NCBI RefSeq assembly: GCF_910589235.1
Contig: NC_060973.1
Location: forward strand, 5,100,501-5,164,500
Direction of reading: 5' to 3'
From: Vespa crabro
Lineage: Eukaryota; Arthropoda; Insecta; Hymenoptera; Vespidae
DNA: 64,000 bases
The stretch's first letter is position 1; each line of letters begins with the position of its first letter. Positions 12,251 through 26,383 of this stretch are shown piece by piece. Both the position numbers and the translations under genes were made by a program. The notes beneath the pieces are model-generated. The model had not been told where the DNA came from. It did no database searches and saw only the letters and a program-made list of their open reading frames with translations.

Positions 12251-15200
12251 TAAACGTTTAAATTTGTTAATTGTCATCCTTTCGACTTGTCCCAGTACTT
12301 GAAGTTCTTCGCAAGGAATTCTTCGTGTTACATGTAATTTCCAAGTTCCTTTTGTCTCTCTTCGGCGGTTCGTGACGGAAGCATTTTTAATTAGGCTTCT
12401 GGATGCCCCAGGTGCTACCCGTCGTTTTCTATACAGATATGCACTTACGCGTTAGTTGTATATACGCGCCGAAATGACTCTGAAATAACGTAGAGAACTA
12501 CCATTTTCTACCATATATATTTTGAATAATATTCATCAATTTTATTCATTATTTGTCCAAAGGATTTGTGTTTCACTCGATTTGCAAATACACATTTATC
12601 TACACAACATATCTAAATAGAAACGACGACGATATAAAAGAAGACGAAAGGAAAAGATAAAAGAAGGAAGAAATAAATCGGTTCATTCGTGACTTGAGAG
12701 AGAAAGAAAGATATAAAAAGCATTCGTGAAAAACTCAAACAGGCACTCGATTGATCTCAAAAAGCTTGGCATCAATCGATCGATAGCGGTTGCCAATATA
12801 CGGTTATCATCAATATCGTTTATATGCGTAAAGAATAATAAATGAGGAAAAGCAATGAAGTCACGTATGATGGACGTTTACCGGTGTTGCTCGTCAACGA
12901 TAAATATCAAAAGTTAGGTGTCCTGATTAAACGGGTCGCACGTACTAGAGCAACACCGTTCGCAGACGACGATATGCTTGGCCATGAGCTTGACAGATCT
13001 CCTAGCTGATCGATATTTACTAGCAACGGCCATTGTTGCGAACACCTCTCTCTTCCTCTCTTTATCTATCCTCTTTCTGTTTCTACCTAATGCTACCTTT
13101 CATTGTCGACCAGCATCGTTTCCTTTCATTGTGGATCTTGACGTCGATTTCTCTGTATTATTCAAAATTGTTTCCATCCTATGCATTCATTGAACAATTC
13201 ACCAATATTTCCGATACTCGTAAATACATCGTCAATTCGTCCGTCTCTCTTTCTCTCTCTCTCTCTCTGACCACTCATCGAATGAGCCATTTTACTTAAA
13301 AGTAGAGAGATGTAATGGGAAAATCTCGTCGTCTCTTTGCTTGCGATTCTTCCTCGTTGAATTTGAAAGTTATTAAAAGTCGCGTTTGGAAGTTGTGAAG
13401 AATTTATAGGAAGAGTTAATGAATTTTCTTTCAAAGATAAATTTGCAGACCGAAAGTTTATAAAAAAAAAATAAAAAAATAAAAAAAAGAAAGGAAAAAC
13501 GAAGAGGAGACATTAAAAGTCGAAGAAATTTATCGAAAGTTTATGGATATTGTTTGACACGTTGAGTGGGCAATTTATGTCTAATACAAATATTAATGAG
13601 GCAGTTTAAAGGAGAGATCTTTGGATAAATGAGTAATTAAAAAGTAGCGTTATGAAGAGATAACAATTTTAATAATATTTCACTAGGGTAAAAAACAAAT
13701 GTGAATTCGTTAATTAAGCGTGCAAATAAACTAAGAGAAACTATCTTCTTCGTTCGATAGATTGAAATTTAAATGACAATTTTTCGCCTCTGGATACAGA
13801 ATATCATTGTTACTTTTTATCAGGTACTTAATAGATATAGGTTATATCGAATATTCGAGGAATCTTATTAATTAATAGAGAATAATATGCAACAATTTTT
13901 ACGAATGGCATCGTTTCGATATACGGTCCACCAGTTATACCGATACGGTTATTGTGAAAACGCGCATATACGTATATTCGTACAAATGCCATGACGTCTC
14001 TTTACCCGTTGTATCGTTGAATAAAAGGATACGTTCTTTGCACGTAATATTATAACGATTGTGAACTTTCTATCAAGACGTCCGCCATATCGAAAGCGCC
14101 ATTTTGAATTCTCTTTGTATGACTTTACATTCAAGCTAAAAAAAATTAAATAAGTAGTAGATACGTTTTTGCCAATGTAATTTATCTACGTACGTTTCGA
14201 GTCGAATCGAAAGCCAGTGTAAGCGTTATATTCACGAGAGTAACATCGGAATAAGTAGTACATATGTAGCTGCCCTCTCTCTTTCTCTTTCTTTTTCTCT
14301 CTCTCTCTCTTTTCCGTCTTTCACTGAAGCTAGACGACAGGGATAGAGTTGGCAGCACAGATCGATGCGACGATCCTTCGTCTGTTCTCTCACTCCGAAC
14401 GCGCGACACGCGAGCGAAGGAACGCGCGCATCTATCCAAAGTCGTCTCCTTTTCTAAGCCACGTGAGAATATGTGCGTGTGTATGCGCGCCCGCGCAAAT
14501 TACGCGTCAAACGAAAAGAAATTATTATTGATCAATATATTTATTATTTATCGTTATATTTCTCTCTTTCTTCTATTCTCGCCTTAACCTATCGATCGCG
14601 AATTATCGCGGCAAGAAAGATTTTATCATTGTTTCTCGTTCCAGTGTCCGGCAGAAGTAACTCCGGCCAGGTTCTTCTCGGAGAAGTCGACATCGCAGTT
14701 AGAGATGATGGTTCCGCCAGCGAGATCACTACAGAGGAGCCTTATTTGAAGAAATGTATCGTCGATGGGAATGCCTATTCGCACAGTCAAACGGTATCGA
14801 TCTAATTTTTAATAACAATTCGTCCCGCGATACCATTAACGTTTTCTCATTTGTCTTTTCGATGAATTAATTTATCGAACATTTACTTAATTCGCAAAGA
14901 AAAACTAATCGTTAAACTTTATTCGAAGCGTTTTCTTCTTTAAGAAAGATAAAAGTAAAAAAAATATAAAATTATTCGGTGCGATCGGTTAAGAAAATCA
15001 GGTAATGAAACATAATATAGAAGACGTCTTCAACATGTCAGGATGGCCGAGCGGTCTAAGGCGCCAGACTCAAGGTTGATACCTTACCCGTTCGACGCGG
15101 GTTCGAGGCTTCTGGTCCTCTCTGAGGGCGTGGGTTCGAATCCCACTTCTGACAAAATTTTTTTTTCTTTTTTTTTACATTTTATTCTCTATTCTTTATC

Positions 15201-18200
15201 GACGCAATATATCGTATTTCGGCGAATATAATTTTTTTTTATTTTTTTATTTTTTTTCCATCAATTATTCATATATTTTAAAAAATGAAAGATAACGCAG
15301 AGGAGAGTTAAGCTTTTCTCTTGGATCCCTTGCATCTGTAAATCCTTATCGATTTATTTTTTATTCTTTGCACGATCTGTTTGATCGGATGAAATCGATT
15401 AAATATTATTTTCTCATACATATATGTAGAGTACGAGTTTGGAAAGATGAAAAATAAAAGGCTTCGATCGTCCGTCAACGAACATTGCGAAAGTGATGAT
15501 CTCTTCGTATCTAATAAATTCTGCCAATGGCAAAATTCGAAGCTACCGGACTTTGACGAATAATAAATAGAAATAATGTTCTCTCTCTCGACTATCAGAA
15601 GCTTTTATGTCGATCGAGACACATGCGTCTCGAGAGTAATAATGCAGGATTTTGGTGAAAATCCGTGTGTGCTTTCGGATCGTGCACTCCTGCGTATATA
15701 CTGCTCTACCTATAGACACGCACGCACGTAGTACGCATACGTAAATAGCCGGGCTAGAAGTAATCCCCGTAGTCGCTACTAATTGAAATAGAATGTACAC
15801 ACATACCCTTATCGGAAAATACCGACGTGGATCTTTGGTAATGGATCTAGTAACGTAATAAATTAACTTGCAACCATATGTGTGTGTGGTTCGTCTTTGA
15901 ACGAAAATTTTCACGTAATTCGATTAATATAACGCGAGTAAAAATCCGCATTATCTTATTTTTGGCAGATTTTAAATAGACGTTAATTAATTTAATCTTT
16001 AGCGATCAACGATATATCGTCGTCGTTCATACGTAGCATGAAAATTCATTAACATTTATTTGCGAATGCCGGCCCTCCTCCCTGCCTGTAATCTGCTTCA
16101 GCAAACAATGCCATTTTAATGCAAACACGGTATACACGATATATGCCGGCGAAATGAGGTCACGCGAGAATTGTAATATCTCGGTTTTACGTATGTACAT
16201 AAAGCGGCAAAAAACAATAATCTTTCGGTTAATAACGTAACTCCAGCGTCACGCTTTGCCTTATGTTTTATTCATGAAACTCCTTTTTATTCTTTAGGAT
16301 TTTACTCGTTGGACTTTTGTCTGTTCTCTCACCGTCTCTCCGTACGCCCATATACGCGATAATTCTTTAACAATGGCCAAGTGAAATAAGCTCGAAAAGT
16401 TTGGACATGACGACTATAACACGTTCAGAGTGTGTCCTAAACTCGAAGAAAGAGATTCCAAGGCTTCAATCGAGTTTGTTTCTCGGCTTACTTCGAAGAG
16501 AAGTAACTTCTTTCGACTGAGAGCCTTCGACTGGCTCGCAATATCGAAAAGTGGACGAAACATGTTATATCTACGTCGGCTACGAACAAATCCAAAGAAA
16601 TACACTTACTTGTAGAAAGTACGAAAAACATCTTCCACTTTTTTATCATTTTTCCCTTCTCCTCCTTCCAACGGCCTACTTTCCTCTTCCTTTTTTTTAC
16701 TTTTTCTTTTAAAAAAATACAGTATAACATATCTATCCTATCGATAGCCATATTTTACGTTCCAGTACGCGTTCTTTCCATCCAGTCGAGATGGTCCCCA
16801 CATTATATTCATCTTTATTATCTTTCTACTCGTATTTCTAATCGTTTAATGACATGGTTTAGAGCATACTTGATGATGCTTCGAGCGGTACTAGGCCTAT
16901 TCTCTGCCTGTACGGTGATTGCTCGTGAGTCGGATAGGTCAGATGCAACGTTCCCATCGTTATAGGAGACAAGATAAACGAAGTACGTAACGTTCGATCA
17001 AATTTCGAGGCAAAATTTGATCGATCTCTTTTGCCAAAAAAATGTTCGACGATTTGCGAAAATAGATGTATTCGTAAAAAGAAATTATATAATGTAAAAC
17101 GTTGCATCTCTGTGCAACAGAGAATATGACGGCAGAGACGGTAATATCGCCTTGCACTCCCGCGTCCAATTAGTAACGCAGCAAATTTCGCCGCGCGCGC
17201 GAAAGGAGGTCGAAAGCTCCCCAGAAATGGCGCTCGTATATCCTGCCACAAGATACTACCGTTTTCTTTTCTTTTCTTTTCTTCTTCCTCTTAAAGCAAA
17301 GTCTTTAAGAGTGTCACGACGCCAATGCCATTTAACGTTAAGCTTTTCTAGCCGGCTTACCGGTTATCATCGAAACGCGTTTTATTCACAATCTTTTTTT
17401 CCGCTTCTCCATTTCTCTTAAAACAAGGAGCAGGGAATTTATTCGATATCCTCGTATAGCATATGTAAATAGCAACCTAGAAATCGGATTACGCGTGAAA
17501 AATTTCTATTCGCTTTAATTGCGAATCGTTAATTATCTAACGTCGTACGATGGAATGCTTTTGAACGTTGACGAATTTACCGTTTACCGTTACCACCGAT
17601 ATTACGCGGGTTTCGTAACGCAGAAATGTTACCTTTCAAATGTTGCAAGGGGTATAATACATTCAAGGATGAGTATATGACTATTGCGAGCTCGCATTAG
17701 AGAATTTTCAATGTGAAAATGACGTTAATGTGAAGATCGCGAAATGAAATAATAAGGATAATTGGAAATTTTATTTCACGACCGGAATAATCGCATTTCG
17801 TGAGACTGTGTCAATGGTAAATCGGGTTTCTTGGTCGCCAATGCGAAAACTTGAGTCGAGTTTTCCAATTCCAACGATTTTTTTGCGTGATCGCGAGAGA
17901 GTGAGCGGCCGATGCCGACCGTTCGATACCTTGCAATTGACGTTTATTACAAAAGGAAAAGGAAAAAATAATTAAAAAAATGAAAGCACAGAAGAAGAAA
18001 AAAGAAAAATGATAGAACAATGAATAAATGAAAGAATATCTTTTGCCGTTTTCAGATTCCGTCATACGACATCAACTCTCATTGCCTCTGCGTCGCCGGC
18101 GAGGTTTATTGTTGGTGGCAAAATTATAATCCGAGTACCGACTCTTCAATGGGTTCTGCCTCGTCGTTATCGACGACTTTAGGAAGTAATTATACTCCCA

Positions 18201-18675
18201 TGTTGGAAGTGAGCACGGACACTGCCGATAGTTCTGAAGCTTCCGGTGATCATCTTGTCGAGGAAGCTCTCGTCGGGCAATCACAAGGACGCGTTGAGAT
18301 CAACTCGACGTACTCGACTACGCCGTCTGCTCCAACAACGTGCCTCGTCATGGGTACTTATGAATTATTATTTTCTTTAAAAGAATGTCTTATAAGAGAA
18401 ATGGCGATATCGAATTAGATCGATCGATAATAATTCATCGACGAATATTACGATTTTAAAACGAAAATTCGGATGGCACGTTAACGTACTTTTCCTCTTG
18501 AATATAGGTAAAATACGTTGAACGTCCTTTTAAAAGATGCATTTACCGCTAAAAAAACTCTTTTCTTCTTTTCGAAAAAGAGAGAATAAGCTCGTTAAGT
18601 TTCTCTCTTCCGCGTTGGTCGCGGCTCTTGGCGAAAAGGAATCAAGTGGGCGAGGAAACGCACCAAAGACGCCTT

Positions 18676-18749
<74 letters not shown>

Positions 18750-18972
18750 GATTGCAGGTAGGGAGTATCGAGAGGGCGAAGTACTGCCGCATTCGACCGG
18801 AAACTGCGTCGAATGCAGCTGCGGCTCAGAGGGTCGGGTTGAGTGTTCTCCTCGGGATTGCGTACCTCTAAGGCCTGAGATACCGGTCGCACCGGATATA
18901 CCCGAACCACCAGGCGCTGATTTTGAGCTCTTCGATTTGGCACGAGATCGAGGGATCGACGAGGGATTTTAA
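9067..18972 (+). CDS. Secreted protein with two von Willebrand factor type C (VWC) modules
   Basis: Exons 9067-9127, 14645-14793, 18056-18353 and 18758-18972 join in phase to 240 residues. The ATG at 9067 opens a signal peptide (residues 1-20, hydrophobic core VIVLVLYLLF). Module 1 runs from C58 (CIVDGNAYSHSQ) through HCLCVAGEVYC (80-89). A Ser/Thr-rich linker (about 95-165) has possible N-glycosylation sites NYT and NST. Module 2 runs from C166 (CLVMGREYREGE) through CVECSCGSEGRVEC to C204. An acidic, proline-containing tail ends at TAA 18970. VWC modules commonly bind BMP-type ligands or matrix proteins; here that is inference. Each VWC module is split by an intron at a similar place, just after its first third. 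Intron 1 is 5.5 kb; intron 2 contains tRNA-Leu. I do not recognise the specific orthologue. Confidence 0.82.
11022..11059. repeat. (TA)n microsatellite
   Basis: 38 bases of alternating AT in intron 1 of the VWC gene. Confidence 0.95.
12203..12247. repeat. (GA)n microsatellite
   Basis: About 45 bases of GA with one interruption, in intron 1 of the VWC gene. Confidence 0.93.
15037..15154 (+). tRNA. tRNA-Leu (anticodon CAA), intron-containing
   Basis: Acceptor arms GTCAGGA and TTCTGAC pair (one G-T), followed by discriminator A. The A box TGGCCGAGCGGTCTAAG and a B box of the form GGTTCGAATCC are typical of class II leucine tRNAs, and a long variable arm is present. The anticodon stem CCAGA/TCTGG brackets CTCAAG, giving anticodon CAA, and an intron of about 35 nt follows position 37. 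Without it the tRNA is about 83 nt, the usual size. A long T-run right after the gene is a pol III terminator. The gene lies in intron 2 of the VWC gene, same strand. Confidence 0.95.
15155..18055. other. Remainder of intron 2 of the VWC gene
   Basis: From the tRNA-Leu to the acceptor AG at 18054-18055. T-rich directly after the tRNA and then ordinary AT-rich sequence. No coding exon recognised. Confidence 0.55.
18678..18749. repeat. (CT)n microsatellite abutting a splice acceptor
   Basis: About 70 bases of CT repeat end a few bases before the acceptor TTGCAG (AG at 18756-18757) of the last VWC exon, so the repeat serves as an extended polypyrimidine tract. Confidence 0.93.
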
Positions 18973-20839
18973 TAAGCTTCTTCTTTTCCCTTTTCTCATC
19001 CTTTTCCTTTTCCTTTCCCTTTTCCCTTTTCGTTTTTCTTTTTTCGAGAACCGTCTAATCTAGTGATGACTCTGCTCGTTCTTTTACAAACGTCGTTCGC
19101 CAACTTTTTCAACGGATTCATTACTCGTATACATTTCGTCGTTCTCGAAGCAACGATTCCTTTTGAAAAGAAAGAAAAAACAAAACAAAACGAAACAACG
19201 ATCTTATATCTTCTTCTAATTTAGAATAGTTTGCGTTCGCAATAGATCACATATGGATCACCGCGAGACGTGCAAGTCAAGTTAGGAAACTAATCGATAA
19301 ATCGGCGCCTTCTCTCTTAATTGAGAACGTGCCTTTCCATTTCTTCCATTTATTGATTTACCTGAAAGATAATTTCTTTTTTTTTTCTTTTTTTTTCTTT
19401 GCTTTTTTTAGTAACACCTAGCGTAAACTTTTCTAAAAACGATCAAGTGAGATTATTGTATCGATCTCCTTTCTCGATATCCACGATATTCAATCGCCTA
19501 TTATTATTATTTTTAGTCGATCATATCCTAATATTTCCTTTGGGAAGAACAAATCGCGAAAAATGTTTTGCAAAGTCAATGGAAGACGTCGTAGTAAAAA
19601 TTTTTTAAAAGAACACCGAAAACGGCACGAACGAAGAAATGTGTTCCGTTACTTCGCACGGAAAGAGCTTTTCTCTTTCCAAAATTTGCGAAATTTTCGG
19701 TATGTTTAGTGATTTTTCGAGGGATTTTTCCTGACCAAATAGGAAAATATCTTCTGTAGGGAACGGCCTATGAACGTAATAAGAAAAAGAAGAAAAAAAA
19801 AAGGAGAAGAAAACAATGTAGGAAATCGGCCTACGCGATATTAATCAAGAATGAATTTCATCAAGTAGCCAAGTGAGAAAAAAAGTTGACACGACTCTCA
19901 TCTTTATGGATTACGCATTTGTCTTTATCTACTATTCAGATCGTCATATATCTTTAGACATTTTCTAGTCTAGACATATCTTAGACTATATCTTAGTTGT
20001 ATTCAAAATCATCATATCCTATTCATATTCTAGTCATAATCATAGATCACGCGATAAATTTAACTATATCGTATTTCCCTTGCCCGGGATGAGTGTAAAA
20101 AAATATTGAATAATTGAATTAAGGTACACAGAAGGCTATATATTATATACACTTAAGTCCAACGAAGCAGTATTATCTATTTTTATATATGCATTTTATT
20201 TCAGTTCTATATTTTGATCTGATATTTTTCAATGCCAATGATAGTAGCCTTTTATCTTATTTATGCGTTAAAATACTCCACGCGTTACCAATTGATGCAG
20301 GAACTTTGATCTTCCTTTGTTCTTCCATCTTTCTCTTTTATTAACGAATATAAAAAGCATAGTTATCAGTTCAACTTTAGATTATAACCATCGTTTCGTA
20401 CAATGAGATTATATTATGTATCATGGTGCGATCTGTTAATATACGCGTGTAATAATTTTGGTGCTAATAATTTCACATTTTTAAATCGTCAAATTGTGCT
20501 TAAATACGATTCGTTGAAACTTTGTAAAAGTCTTTGCTATATAACGTTTATTGTTTACAAAATACAATAATCTATGCTCGTATATAGAAGCATTTTCTAA
20601 ATTCTCTCAAGTAGCGAAGCTATTCTTCTTGTTGTCGTTTACAAGTGACTACAATTTCAATATATTTTAGGGACACCCTGTGTATATACATACATATAAA
20701 TCCATACATAGAACATACATATATACATATGATAGAACACATACCCATTATACAAGGAACCAAATATTAAGATAACGACCTATACACACATACATACGTG
20801 TATGTAATATAAATATACCTATACACACATACATACGTG

Positions 20840-20881
<42 letters not shown>

Positions 20882-22905
20882 GTAGGTATAAAAATGTATG
20901 TATATATACTTGCGAATAAATAGACGTAGATCAGTTTGATAGAATTTGGATGTCGCATACTTTTTACAAATGCGTTCTTAGGATATTTCATTTGACCAGT
21001 CCAGTGCAGTTTCAATTGACCATGTTAAGGATTACTATTAAACAGTCCCTATTCCGTAAAGATTATTTAAAAGCAAGGAATCGCTTGTTAAAACTTTCAA
21101 TGGTTGCAAGGTACAGAAAATGTTCTTCTGAGCGCACGTCTACATATACGTTTATGTGCACGTCTGTATCTCATATGTATGCGCTTCCATACATGGATAC
21201 GGTTAATCCTATGAAAAGTTAGCAGACTATGCGTTGGAGAAGCTAATTATGAAAGAAAATGGCTAGAAAAGGGGCTATAATTACGTAATATATTTAGGAA
21301 CGACGGGAGAGAACATTATCTATAGGTAGTCGTATTATTAGGTAGATTCCAATGTGATATATACACGCAAAAGATAACTTTGTCTAAGAGTTTATAATAC
21401 TTTTGAAAAGGGCCGATCTTTCATCAGGGTCGTTGGAAAGAACTTAGTAACGTAGTAGTGTACTACGAGTAACGAGAAAAAACAAAAAAAAAAAAAAAAC
21501 GAAAAAAAACTCTGTATTCAATAGGACCACCAACCAAAATATTCTCGTTCGAATTGTACAGAATCAACGAATTAACTTACATAGATCCACGCATGCAACA
21601 ATTTTGATTGTTATTAAGATATTTTTATTCGATTATCTTTTAGATAACTTTAAGATAACATGATGCTTCGCGTTATCCCTAACACTCTTTGCCTTTTTAA
21701 TCGTTATTATCGACACGACTTTCTTCCGTATCGTGATCGAGGAAAGGTTAGTTCGTTGTAAACGCCTACTACGGATTTTAGACAATCCATATTTCTTCCT
21801 CCATAAAGAATCGATGAGAATAAGCATGAGGATTCAAAGGATGGAAAGGAAAGGGAAAGACAAAGTAGTAGATAGATTTGTAATATAATTTAGTTGCGGT
21901 GACGTGCCACGGGACCATCATCAAGGAACGAAGAATGATATCGCGCATTGATTTTCCGTTAGTTTTTTATATTTAAGTAACGATCTCGTAACGTCTTCCA
22001 ACTATCCCACACACAGTTATGTCCACCTTAACGTTCGTGGGGATCTTCTGTCCTCTCAAAAACGATTGTTATTCGAATAAAGGAGGATCTTACGATCAAG
22101 ACTTTTTTCTTATTAAACTCTCGCATTCCTCTTCTTGTATTACTCGCAAGAAACGTAAGTACTTTCGTTTTTCATTTCGATCGATCTTATCAATATGAAA
22201 ATTAATATTTTACGAGATGGAGCTAGTGACGCTAATGACGAAATTGATTGCCGGTAAATTTTTTATTATCCTCCAGGATACATGCCATTTTATGTTTTAT
22301 ACATTTTTCTTTTCACGCAGTGTGTACGTATACATATCTATGTACATGCAGAAAACAAAGTGCAAGCGGATTAGGAAGGAGTGCGGTTAACGAGTTTATC
22401 GGCAATGTGCAGTAATCGTTACGAAGTGTTGTTATCAGGTTATGCAGGACGCATGCGATTCAATAACGCATTGAAATGTCGTTGAAACGGTTAGAAAATC
22501 AAACATAATATATATATATATACACACACAAATGCTTGTTTTGCTCTTATCATTTCCTTACACGCATGCGTTTCATTGGAAATTTCCCTAGCACGTGACG
22601 ACGACATAACCTCTTTGTACCGTTCGTTATGTTACAGTGACATCGGTTTCCTTTTAATTCACGTGATTATACATATACGCGATAACGTGAAAGGTTTGCA
22701 GCCGTTAGATAAGGACTCGACTCGAACTATGCAAATATTTCATTTGTTTTAACGAGTTATCAGCATCAGATCAGTGTACAATCAAGTTGTTGAAAAAATT
22801 TTTCCGGTGATTCAAGTACACCGGAATATAACTTCAACCTAGATAGAGAGAAGTATAAAGTAGACAAAAGGCAAAGTATGGCAAAAGGCATTACGCCGTA
22901 GAAGA
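18973..22905. other. Spacer between the VWC gene and ENGase
   Basis: 3.9 kb without a recognised exon. The left part is probably the 3' UTR of the VWC gene (pyrimidine-rich, many TTTTCC runs). A TA microsatellite lies at about 20844-20881 beside ACATACATA repeats. Promoter elements of ENGase should lie near 22700-22900, but none stands out. Confidence 0.55.
20844..20881. repeat. (TA)n microsatellite
   Basis: TA tract next to two copies of a TATACACACATACATACGTG-type unit (about 20780-20840). Confidence 0.92.
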
Positions 22906-25273
<2,368 letters not shown>

Positions 25274-25660
25274 GTGAGTTTTACGGCGAGTTTACGGCGA
25301 GAGATGCTTCTACGTGTAGGTTTTTTCTCTATATCTTTAAGAAAAAACACGCTTGACGTTTACTCTCAAGGTTCGATTTCAAATTTGTACGGGTTCATTC
25401 AACTCTATCTTATTAGCCGCATTACAATATCGTATTCGCTTACGCTTGTTTACGGGAAACATAGGTGTGGCGCCTACGCGAAACGAACGGTACTACTCGC
25501 GACCGTACTACTACCCGCCAAACAGACACAATACGCGTACGTGCATATAAATACGACCCGCGTACAGCGGCTAACTCGACTAGAATCTTTCTAATTGGAA
25601 GAGCCTTTTTCTTCAAGTCCTTTCATTTTGCAACGAATTTTACATCCCATTTCCATCTCG

Positions 25661-25693
<33 letters not shown>

Positions 25694-26327
25694 CTCCCTT
25701 TTTTCAGTAGGAGACAAAGCCGAAAAACACTCCAAAAGCACTCCAAAAGGCGCGCATACTTTGCGGCGGGAGTATTCGTTTTATTACTTAGGCAAGCGCA
25801 ATTAAACGTTGCAACAGGGAAGCCTTGCGAAACTCGTTGTACGAGGAGAAGAGTCGGTTAAGTGCATAAATTATACCGCATTTTTCGTTTCTCCTTTGGT
25901 TGAACGTACCAATTGAACGTTGCTTCGTCATTTAAAGTCTACGTTCGAGGAAGGAAGAGGAAACATTCTTAAGCGTATTAAAACGTAGATTTGATCGTAG
26001 GGAAAGAACGTTAACGATTCGTTGAGATTCTAGAGGTGACCGGGCCGACCCGAATTACGTTAGTACCTGTCGCAAGAGAGATCCGTCCTGGGCCGTAATT
26101 CGAGAGTTTTCAAGGCGGCGCGGGGACTCATTGATATTCCTACAGTCGCGTTTGCTCGAGTTTTCGCGCGGCACCGTTGCTATCCTCGCTTGCGCGCAAA
26201 CTTTGCGCCTATTTCGATTCGCGAGCCGTTGTCATTAGACGAGAATCGTACGTAAAAGCGTACATTTACGATTGCGTCGATCGCTAAGAACTCGTCCTAC
26301 CTTTTACCTTTTACTTTTCAACGTAGG

Positions 26328-26331
<4 letters not shown>

Positions 26332-26377
<46 letters not shown>
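26332..26377. repeat. (TA)n microsatellite
   Basis: 46 bases of TA followed by degenerate TATATG units to about 26403. Confidence 0.94.

Positions 26378-26383
<6 letters not shown>

Larger units (their letters stand above)
9128..14644. other. Large first intron of the VWC gene
   Basis: 5.5 kb between GTAAGT at 9128 and the acceptor AG at 14643-14644. I found no exon inside that joins in phase. It holds microsatellites (TA at 11022-11059, GA at about 12203-12247, CT at about 13240-13270). Several short open frames (for example near 9619-10200) lack any recognisable family or splice context. Confidence 0.6.
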
